Below, in pieces: positions 57,486-64,000 of a stretch of DNA of 64,000 nt. This stretch comes from Algoriphagus boritolerans DSM 17298 = JCM 18970 (lineage in GTDB: Bacteria; Bacteroidota; Bacteroidia; Cytophagales; Cyclobacteriaceae). The stretch spans positions 1-64,000 of the forward strand of contig NZ_FNVR01000004.1 of NCBI RefSeq assembly GCF_900108085.1. Direction: 5' to 3'. Each line of letters begins with the position of its first letter. The stretch's first letter is position 1. The notes below the pieces were generated by a model. It did not search any database and had not been told where the DNA came from. It worked only from the letters and a program-made list of their open reading frames with translations. The translations under genes and the position numbers were made by a program.

Positions 57486-59852
57486 ATGAAAGTTTTTTTA
57501 TTGACTGTTTTCCTCGCTTTTATCTCACTTTGCCTTTTTGCCCAAAAAATCACAATCAGTGGTACAGTTAAAGATGGAAATTCGGGAGAAACCCTGATTG
57601 GTGTAAATATTTTTGATAAGAAAAACCAAAAGGGTGCAATTACCAATAATTATGGGTTTTTTAGTTATTCCGCCTTTGAGGAAAAAGTTGAGCTGGTTTT
57701 TAGCTATGTAGGCTATGAGCCTGAATTGCTGGCTCTCGACTTGAAATCGGATACGCTTCTGACGGTGGAATTGAGGGCTTCCGGATTACTTAAGGAGGTA
57801 GTCATAGAAGGAGAGCGGTCAGATCCAATTCAGGAGCGTACTCAGATGGGATCGATCAATGTGCCAATTCGTGAAATCAAGAACTTACCTGCACTGATGG
57901 GGGAGGTTGACATTTTTAAAGTGATTCAACTGCTTCCAGGAGTGCAATCCGGTTCAGAGGGCACTTCAGGACTTTATGTCAGAGGCGGAAGTCCCGATCA
58001 AAATTTGATCTTACTGGATGGTGTACCCGTATACAATGCCTCCCATCTTTTCGGCTTTTTCTCAGTTTTCAATGACGGCGCGATCAATAATGTGGAGTTG
58101 ATCAAAGGTGGTTTTCCTGCCAGATTTGGTGGGAGACTTTCTTCGGTAATTGATATTACCATGAAAGAAGGAAACATGAAGGAATTTAAAGGAGAGGGAA
58201 GTATTGGGTTGATCGCTTCTAAAATCACGCTTGAAGGCCCGATTAAAAAGGATAAAACGTCTTTCTTGTTTTCCGGAAGGAGAACTTACCTGGATATGAT
58301 AGCAAGGCCGATAATCCGAAAATCAACCGGAGGGAATGAGGACGTCGGGTATTTTTTCTATGACCTCAACGCCAAAGTGAATCACATTTTTGACAAGAAA
58401 AACCGACTTTATCTAAGCTATTATGGGGGACAGGATGTGGCCTACTCCAAGTACAAAAATACCTGGGAGAGACCGGAAGGAATCAATGAAAGTAATGAGG
58501 AGGCTGGTTTGGGTTGGGGAAATAACATTGCCGCAGTTCGTTGGAATCATATCTTTAATCAACGCTTATTTGCCAATTTCACAGGGACATTTACTCAATA
58601 TAAATTCAGGGTTTTTTCAGATTATGACGATCGCTTTACTCCTAATCAGGGAGATGGTGCATTTCGGGAAACCTACTCCTCAGATTATTTTTCCGGGATT
58701 CGTGATGTAGCATTCAAGGCTGATTTTGACTTTATCCCAAATCCGGATCACTACATTCGATGGGGAGGTATGTGGATCAATCACCGCTTTACGCCAGGTG
58801 TCTTTGTGTCCCGGGAAAATCAACGGCCCGAAGTCCAAGAGGGTGGAACTCCCTCAGACAGCCGAGAATTTTCAGCTTATATCGAAGATGATTTTTCACT
58901 GGGAGATCGCTTCAAATTCAATATTGGGGCTCATTTTTCAGGCTTTTTAGCTAATGAGAAATCTTACACCTCCTTCCAGCCAAGATTTACCGCGAGGTAT
59001 TTATTGAATCCCAATTCCTCGATTAAGGTTTCTTATGTACAGATGGCTCAATTCATCCATTTGCTGACCAATGCCGGACTCGGCTTGCCAACTGATCTGT
59101 GGGTGCCGTCTACGGATCGAATTGGTCCACAAGAAAGCTGGCAAGTGGCAGCGGGCTATTTTAGGAAGCTGGGCTATGGACTGGAATTGAGCGTGGAGGG
59201 CTATTACAAGGATATGCAAGGTGTCATTGAATATCAGGACGGGGCGTCGTTCTTAAATACCACTTCTGATTGGCAAGACAAAGTGTCTTCTGGAGAAGGT
59301 AGAAGCTATGGCATGGAAGTGCTTTTGCAAAAGAAAATCGGAAAAACCACCGGCTGGATTGGCTATACTTTGTCCAAAACGGAGCGAAGATTTGATGACA
59401 TCAATTTTGGGGATTGGTTTCCATTTCGATACGACCGAAGACATGACATCAGTGTAACGGCCGTTCATCAGTTGTCAGATCGGATTGATCTATCAGGTAC
59501 ATGGGTTTTTGGTACTGGAAATTTTATAACTGTCCCTACCCAACGCTACCAACATGCCGCAAGTGTCATAGTTGGTAATTTCAATCGCTTTGGAGGCCTG
59601 TATGTAGATTATTTCGAGTCAAGGAATAATTTCCAAATGAGAAGCTACCACAGAATGGATCTGGGAATCAATTTTCACAAAGAAAAGAAATGGGGCAAGC
59701 GAACTTGGAACGTTTCCATTTACAACGTTTACAGCAGGCTGAATCCGTTCTATATGGACATCAGTTACAACTATGAGTTGCAAAGAAATCAACTGAGGCA
59801 ATTCAGTCTGTTTCCGATAGTGCCTTCTGCCTCTTACCGATTTACCTTTTGA
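57486..59852 (+). CDS. TonB-dependent outer-membrane receptor
   Basis: A 788-residue protein with signal peptide (VFLLTVFLAFISLCLFA). Residues 24-105 are a carboxypeptidase-regulatory-like sandwich (ISGTVKDGNSGETLIGVNIF), residues 120-225 are the plug (PALMGEVDIFKVIQLLPGVQSGSEGTSGLYVRGG), and the rest is the 22-strand barrel ending in a C-terminal phenylalanine (SASYRFTF). The ligand is unknown. It is followed at once by a DUF4249 lipoprotein, the usual partner of this receptor class. Confidence 0.93.
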   Translation: MKVFLLTVFLAFISLCLFAQKITISGTVKDGNSGETLIGVNIFDKKNQKGAITNNYGFFSYSAFEEKVELVFSYVGYEPELLALDLKSDTLLTVELRASGLLKEVVIEGERSDPIQERTQMGSINVPIREIKNLPALMGEVDIFKVIQLLPGVQSGSEGTSGLYVRGGSPDQNLILLDGVPVYNASHLFGFFSVFNDGAINNVELIKGGFPARFGGRLSSVIDITMKEGNMKEFKGEGSIGLIASKITLEGPIKKDKTSFLFSGRRTYLDMIARPIIRKSTGGNEDVGYFFYDLNAKVNHIFDKKNRLYLSYYGGQDVAYSKYKNTWERPEGINESNEEAGLGWGNNIAAVRWNHIFNQRLFANFTGTFTQYKFRVFSDYDDRFTPNQGDGAFRETYSSDYFSGIRDVAFKADFDFIPNPDHYIRWGGMWINHRFTPGVFVSRENQRPEVQEGGTPSDSREFSAYIEDDFSLGDRFKFNIGAHFSGFLANEKSYTSFQPRFTARYLLNPNSSIKVSYVQMAQFIHLLTNAGLGLPTDLWVPSTDRIGPQESWQVAAGYFRKLGYGLELSVEGYYKDMQGVIEYQDGASFLNTTSDWQDKVSSGEGRSYGMEVLLQKKIGKTTGWIGYTLSKTERRFDDINFGDWFPFRYDRRHDISVTAVHQLSDRIDLSGTWVFGTGNFITVPTQRYQHAASVIVGNFNRFGGLYVDYFESRNNFQMRSYHRMDLGINFHKEKKWGKRTWNVSIYNVYSRLNPFYMDISYNYELQRNQLRQFSLFPIVPSASYRFTF

Positions 59853-59857
59853 AGCGT

Positions 59858-60772
59858 ATGAAAAAATTTATAAAAATAATAGCACCTATTTTTTTCTTGA
59901 CGGGTACGATGGGTTGTGAGCAGTTTTTAGAGGTGGAACTTCCCGGCCAAGAACCACGCTTAGTGATTAATTCGCTTCTTGAAAACTCAGATACGATTCG
60001 TGTTTACCTGACAAAAAGCAGCGGGATTTTGGAAGGAAATGAATATGATGGGTTTGATTATGTTAAAGACGGACAGGTATTCCTTAAAACTGAGGATGGA
60101 ACTAAAATCCCCTTTGGTTTTATTGACAATAGCAACCCCTTCGAATCATTTGCTTATTATTATTTAGCTGGCTATGACTTAAAGGAGAGCGAACAATATG
60201 AAATTCTGGCCGAAAGCCCTGAATTTAAAGAAATCAGTGGTCAAGTACAGTTTCCGGAGCTGACCCCAATCAAGGAACTTTCTTATAAGAATCTGGGACC
60301 CAATGCCAATTCCGAAAATAGTGATTTGATGGAGTTTACCTTGAAATTCGATGACCTTGAGGGGCGGAATTTCTATGAGTTGACCGGAAGAATTGTTGGG
60401 CGAAGTACTACTCAAGCAAATAGTTTTTATTTCAGTGATCTGTACCCAAAACCTGTCAATCCTGCATACGAGCGTGACTCTTGGACCTATGATGGAATTT
60501 TGTTTAACGATATATTGCTTAATGGTAAGGATTCCGAAATAGTATTTAGAGTTTCTATTCCAAAAGGGTTTGACTTAGAGGTAGAGTTTAATTTTTCGCA
60601 TGTAACTGAATCCTATTACCGGTATGAAGAGACAGTTGGACTTCAGGGATATAATCGGGGAGATTTTCTTTCCCAACCTGTCCTTGTTTACAGTAATATT
60701 CAAAATGGAATGGGGATTTTGAAAGCACGCAATACCCATTCAAAGATCTTGAAAATCCTTTTGGAGGATTGA
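59858..60772 (+). CDS. DUF4249 lipoprotein, partner of the TonB-dependent receptor
   Basis: A 304-residue protein with a lipoprotein signal (IIAPIFFLTGTMGC). The mature part begins VELPGQEPRLVINSLLENSDTIRVYLTKSSG, the DUF4249 start, and continues as two beta-sandwich domains. Such proteins are thought to sit on the receptor surface. The ATG at 59858, five bases after the receptor stop, is preferred to a TTG overlapping that stop, because it begins the signal peptide. Confidence 0.88.
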   Translation: MKKFIKIIAPIFFLTGTMGCEQFLEVELPGQEPRLVINSLLENSDTIRVYLTKSSGILEGNEYDGFDYVKDGQVFLKTEDGTKIPFGFIDNSNPFESFAYYYLAGYDLKESEQYEILAESPEFKEISGQVQFPELTPIKELSYKNLGPNANSENSDLMEFTLKFDDLEGRNFYELTGRIVGRSTTQANSFYFSDLYPKPVNPAYERDSWTYDGILFNDILLNGKDSEIVFRVSIPKGFDLEVEFNFSHVTESYYRYEETVGLQGYNRGDFLSQPVLVYSNIQNGMGILKARNTHSKILKILLED

Positions 60773-60993
60773 TCAGTTTCACTTTTTTAATTTCTTCAAA
60801 AAGTAATCAGGGGATCGCGCCCCAATCTTTTGCCCAACTTTTTCTTTATTTTCAAAAAAAATCGGCCTTAGAATAGAGATTTGCAATTTGATTCTTGTTG
60901 CAAGAAGATTGATTTCCGCTTCACTCATAAGCATTGACATTTAAGCAATCTGAATTTTTCTTGGTTTAATATTTTTAGGCCAATTTTTTTTAG

Positions 60994-62178
60994 CTAATAA
61001 CGGTGACACCAAAAAACCTTAAATCCACTTCCGGTTTTAGTTCCTATTAAAAAGTCCTCTCCACCGTCTTTTAAGCCCAGTTTCTTCTTCAATTCCTCTG
61101 CTCCTGTGACATAATTTCGGCAGATTACATTAACCTTGCCTGAGGGGAAAAGCGCTTTGATTTCCTGTTTTTTGGGAGAAATTTCTCGGATGATTTCAAA
61201 CACCCTTCCTGGGATTGCTTCAGGAACCACATCACGAGTGTAGAGATGACTGTTTTTCTCCAACTTTCGAAGTCCAAACCGCTCTCCGAAAAGACTGAAG
61301 GCCCCCGCTTTTAAGATGCCACTCAAGGGTTCGATCAGGTATTTTTCTACTTCTCCAAACTGAGATATCGCGTTTTCTTCTGCTTTCGGCTCAAATTCAA
61401 AGTTTGGAAAACTACTTTCCAAATCGACGACTGTAATCCTTTTTGTGTCTCCTACTTTTCCTTTTTTCCAAGAAAGCAACAGCTCTTTCACCTCATTTTT
61501 CACTGACAACACCGTGATTTTTTGGATATCAGGCAATTTGTTCCAAGCCTGAGACAAGTCCAGCATGGGTGAAACTTTAAGTAAAACTTGATTGGATTTC
61601 TCTTTAAAAAGTGGCCAGGCACTGACGACATCCGGTTCGCAATCCTGCAGCTTGAAGAGCTTCTGATTCCCAATTCCTCTTCGGGCAGGATCGGCATAGA
61701 TCAGGTCAAAATGAAGGTTGGTCTTTTCAAGATATTCTAATCCATCTCCTTCAAAAAATTCAAATTTTCCCGGGTTTAGTAGTTCGAGATTATTTTTTGC
61801 AAGCTGAAAAAGTTCGGGTTGTCTTTCGCAATAAATAGCCTTACCAAAACCTTGACTTAAATAATGACTATCCACACCAAAGCCACCGGTCAAGTCCATC
61901 ATCAGTGATCCTGAAAGATTTTCTGCCTTATGTTTGGCTGTCAGCTCGGAAGAACTTTGTTCCAAGGAAATGGAAGCCGGAAAACTAATACGGGAGTCTG
62001 CGACCCACTCCGGAAGTTTTTTTGCAGCCTTCTGCCTTGCTGAAATTTGCTGCACAGCTTCTTTTAAGTCAAAATCGACCTTTCCCTGATACCTAAAAAG
62101 CAAAAGTGCAGGATCTTCGCTGAGATGATCCTGCACAAATTGTCTGAATTCAGCGCTATTTACTTCGCCGAAGTTCAT
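60994..62178 (-). CDS. Class I SAM-dependent methyltransferase with a THUMP-like C-terminus
   Basis: A 394-residue protein. The Rossmann core has MDLTGGFGVDSHYLSQGFGKAIYCERQPEL (SAM binding) and LIYADPARRG (catalytic-face DPARR motif). An N-terminal helical region precedes it, and the C-terminal 150 residues look like the THUMP-like domain attached to such methyltransferases. A tRNA or rRNA substrate is likely but not certain. The start ATG overlaps the asd stop by one base (TAATG). Confidence 0.85.
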   Translation of the reverse strand: MNFGEVNSAEFRQFVQDHLSEDPALLLFRYQGKVDFDLKEAVQQISARQKAAKKLPEWVADSRISFPASISLEQSSSELTAKHKAENLSGSLMMDLTGGFGVDSHYLSQGFGKAIYCERQPELFQLAKNNLELLNPGKFEFFEGDGLEYLEKTNLHFDLIYADPARRGIGNQKLFKLQDCEPDVVSAWPLFKEKSNQVLLKVSPMLDLSQAWNKLPDIQKITVLSVKNEVKELLLSWKKGKVGDTKRITVVDLESSFPNFEFEPKAEENAISQFGEVEKYLIEPLSGILKAGAFSLFGERFGLRKLEKNSHLYTRDVVPEAIPGRVFEIIREISPKKQEIKALFPSGKVNVICRNYVTGAEELKKKLGLKDGGEDFLIGTKTGSGFKVFWCHRY

Positions 62179-63167
62179 TAGACCAGTTTATTTTCCAGCA
62201 AGTATTCTGCGATCTGCACGGCATTGGTTGCCGCACCTTTTCTCAGGTTGTCTGCGACGATCCACATGTTAAGGGTATTTGGCTGGGACTCATCTCTTCT
62301 CAGTCGACCCACAAAAACATCGTCTTTCTTATGCGCAGTGATTGGCATTGGATAGATGAAATTGGCAGGATCGTCCTGCACGATCACTCCTGGCGCAGAT
62401 TCCAATAGACTTCTTACCTCTGCGAGGTCAAAGTCCACCTTAAATTCCACATTTACAGCTTCAGAGTGGCCACCAATAGTTGGGATTCTGACTGTCGTAG
62501 CAGTCACATTTATCGTATCGTCAGAGAAGATCTTTTTGGTTTCGTTGATCATTTTCATCTCTTCCTTGGTATAGCCATTTGACTGGAATACATCAATGTG
62601 GGGAAGGACGTTCATATCGATCTTGTGCGGATAGACCATAGTAGGAGTTTCGCCTGCCCGCTCTGCCATCATTTGATCCACAGCGGCCTTGCCAGTACCT
62701 GTGACGGACTGATAAGTGGACACAACGATTCGCTTGATGCCGTAACGCTGACGCAAAGGCTCCAGTGCCAATACCATTTGGATCGTGGAGCAATTTGGAT
62801 TAGCAATTATTTTATCATTTTTGGAAATCTCTTTGGCGTTGATCTCAGGTACTACCAACTTTTTGTTTGGATCCATTCTCCATGCCGAGGAGTTGTCAAT
62901 CACATACGTACCAGCTTCTGCAAATTTTGGTGCCCATTCCAGCGAGGTATCACCTCCTGCGGAGAAGATGGCGATTTCAGGTTTGGCTGCCACTGCATCG
63001 GCAAGACCGATGACGGGGTATTTTTTGCCCTTATATTCAATCTGTTTTCCTACAGACCGCTCAGAAGCGACCAGTAACAATTCGGAATACGGAAAGTTGT
63101 GCTCCGCGAGCACTTCGAGGATTTCGGTGCCAACCAGGCCGGTTGCACCTACTACAGCCAGTTTCAT
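62178..63167 (-). CDS. asd: Aspartate-semialdehyde dehydrogenase
   Basis: A 329-residue enzyme converting aspartyl phosphate to aspartate semialdehyde with NADPH, feeding lysine, threonine, methionine and diaminopimelate synthesis. The N-terminal GATGLVGTEILEVL binds NADP, the catalytic cysteine is in NPNCSTIQM, and the active-site histidine region is IGGHSEAVNVEF. The length is typical of the bacterial type. It forms a small operon with the downstream methyltransferase gene. Confidence 0.95.
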   Translation of the reverse strand: MKLAVVGATGLVGTEILEVLAEHNFPYSELLLVASERSVGKQIEYKGKKYPVIGLADAVAAKPEIAIFSAGGDTSLEWAPKFAEAGTYVIDNSSAWRMDPNKKLVVPEINAKEISKNDKIIANPNCSTIQMVLALEPLRQRYGIKRIVVSTYQSVTGTGKAAVDQMMAERAGETPTMVYPHKIDMNVLPHIDVFQSNGYTKEEMKMINETKKIFSDDTINVTATTVRIPTIGGHSEAVNVEFKVDFDLAEVRSLLESAPGVIVQDDPANFIYPMPITAHKKDDVFVGRLRRDESQPNTLNMWIVADNLRKGAATNAVQIAEYLLENKLV

Positions 63168-63287
63168 AAGTTTTTGATTTGATTTTTAAAGGCCTTATAG
63201 AATCTCACATTTTGAACATCATCCGGTTGCGCGTTGATGCTTTATGCTCGATTTCAAGTTTTAATAGGTTGAATAGGTTTTAGTCTG

Positions 63288-63295
63288 CAAAAGTA
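63288..63295 (-). promoter_or_regulatory. -7-like box upstream of asd
   Basis: On the minus strand TACTTTTG matches TAnnTTTG. The expected -33 position near 63315-63318 reads CCTG, a weak match. The leader would be about 115 bases. Confidence 0.4.
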
Positions 63296-63417
63296 AGGAC
63301 TACAGGTTCATTTTCAGGATAGTGGTTAAATATTTTTCTTTTCAATTCTTGAAAAATTATGGATGGATTTAGGTTGATTTTATATATTTAAGTAGGGCTT
63401 TTTAGACCATATTTTTT

Positions 63418-64000
63418 ATGAAAAAGCACTTTTTAAAGATCCTGTTTTTCATTTCAGCCTCATGGATCGGGGTTGGAAGTTTTCATGGATATGCTCAAAG
63501 ACAGGATTTTGAGACTGATTTTCAACCCCTGTCATTTCCGGAGGAGTTTCTCCCGGCATGGTTTGGAAATGAGGTTAGAGCAACTTCTGCACGTATTTTC
63601 CAAATGGCGGGCCAAGGTAGAAACAGCAGTCGAGCACTCGCTGTTCAACCGATTAGTTCTTCTGATGGGAAGCTTTGGATCAGACTTACACCAGCAAGCT
63701 TTGAGAATCCTGAGCTCGTATTCTATGCAAAAACACTTCAAAATGGCACAGGTACTCGTCCAGCTTTGGTATTCTACTCATGGGGCGAAAGTTTGGAGGG
63801 GGATTTCTCAGAACCAATCCAGATAGGATCAAATGAAGAATTTCTGAATGAAAACCGGGACTTCAAGCGGTATTCGATTGACTTGCCCGATGATTTCAAG
63901 TCGTCTCATGAGGTTTATTTAAGTATTGATATCCGCTATGGTTCCGGGACAGGAAGTGCAGCCCGATGGGTGATGGATGATTTTGAATTTGGGGATTTGG
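63418..64000 (+). CDS. Secreted protein, N-terminal part (runs off window)
   Basis: From the ATG at 63418 the frame stays open for 194 codons to the window edge. The signal peptide MKKHFLKILFFISASWIGVG ends around residue 27 (HGYAQ). The next 165 residues look like a jelly-roll or Ig-like domain (FPEEFLPAWFGNEVRATSARIFQM..., LVFYSWGESLEGDFSEP, VYLSIDIRYGSGTGSAARWVMDDFEFGDL). The last part, W..DDF.F, is the common ending of choice-of-anchor or lamin-tail-associated domains of large type IX-secreted proteins. The full length and the sorting signal lie outside the window. Confidence 0.75.
   Translation, partial: MKKHFLKILFFISASWIGVGSFHGYAQRQDFETDFQPLSFPEEFLPAWFGNEVRATSARIFQMAGQGRNSSRALAVQPISSSDGKLWIRLTPASFENPELVFYAKTLQNGTGTRPALVFYSWGESLEGDFSEPIQIGSNEEFLNENRDFKRYSIDLPDDFKSSHEVYLSIDIRYGSGTGSAARWVMDDFEFGDL

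Noticed and set aside
60773..60993. Possible small RNA or gene in the gap after the DUF4249 gene
   Set aside because: Weak hairpins (ACTTTTT/AAAAAGT and GGGG/CCCC) occur, but there is no promoter, conserved-looking frame or strong structure.

Overview
The window looks like chromosomal DNA of a gliding-type Bacteroidota, most likely a cytophagian close to Cyclobacteriaceae (Algoriphagus-like). This is inferred, not searched. The evidence is a gldA-gldF-gldG operon, a PorE-like OmpA lipoprotein, DUF4252, DUF4249 and DUF4834 genes, SusC-type plug motifs in several secreted proteins, a CxxxY-type CcmE, a CarB without the C-terminal regulatory domain, and promoters of the Bacteroidota type (TTTG, 19 bases, TAnnTTTG). 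Most of the window is core housekeeping DNA with short accessory patches.

Layout. 1-1548 is a scrapyard: the end of an IS1182-type element, a HigA antitoxin with a headless HigB, a fragment resembling the neighbouring nucleotidyltransferase gene, and a RelE/ParE toxin broken by an in-frame stop. 1612-9327 holds a sugar nucleotidyltransferase, PII plus ammonium transporter, BatD, chorismate synthase, a dicarboxylate/amino-acid symporter and a secreted protein with an unusual leader. 9782-12160 is an ECF sigma-factor operon with two DUF4252 proteins, then tRNA-Phe. 12216-16978 carries a membrane Fe-S/HdrB-like electron-transfer pair and the PorE-like protein. 17167-28361 contains dnaN, gldGFA, rnhA, marC, ccmFEDC and rlmN. 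28434-39537 holds an MG2/plug secreted protein, two rhomboids, mutL, a GH3-serine hydrolase fusion and small genes. 39613-53843 is the more accessory half: an AbiEii/DUF6922 pair, an ABC exporter fused to an M1 peptidase, a GxxExxY gene between inverted repeats, a toxin-antitoxin pair, a second ECF operon, xerD and an orphan YefM whose end lies in a dispersed repeat. 54139-64000 has carB, a TonB-dependent receptor with its DUF4249 partner, a methyltransferase, asd and a truncated secreted protein.

How genes work together: PII/Amt for ammonium uptake and its nitrogen signalling; Ccm proteins for heme delivery and cytochrome c assembly; Gld and PorE-like proteins for envelope, motility and secretion; sigma/anti-sigma operons for envelope responses; aroC and asd for amino-acid synthesis; carB for arginine and pyrimidines.

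The most unusual signal is a family of short degenerate tandem repeats with a 7- or 8-base period. They fill the gaps immediately upstream of at least six unrelated genes (13551, 21845, 23045, 27171, 51131, 53888). Two of the arrays fold back as inverted halves, and a related octamer forms the inverted repeats that bracket the GxxExxY gene. I know of no described function for them.
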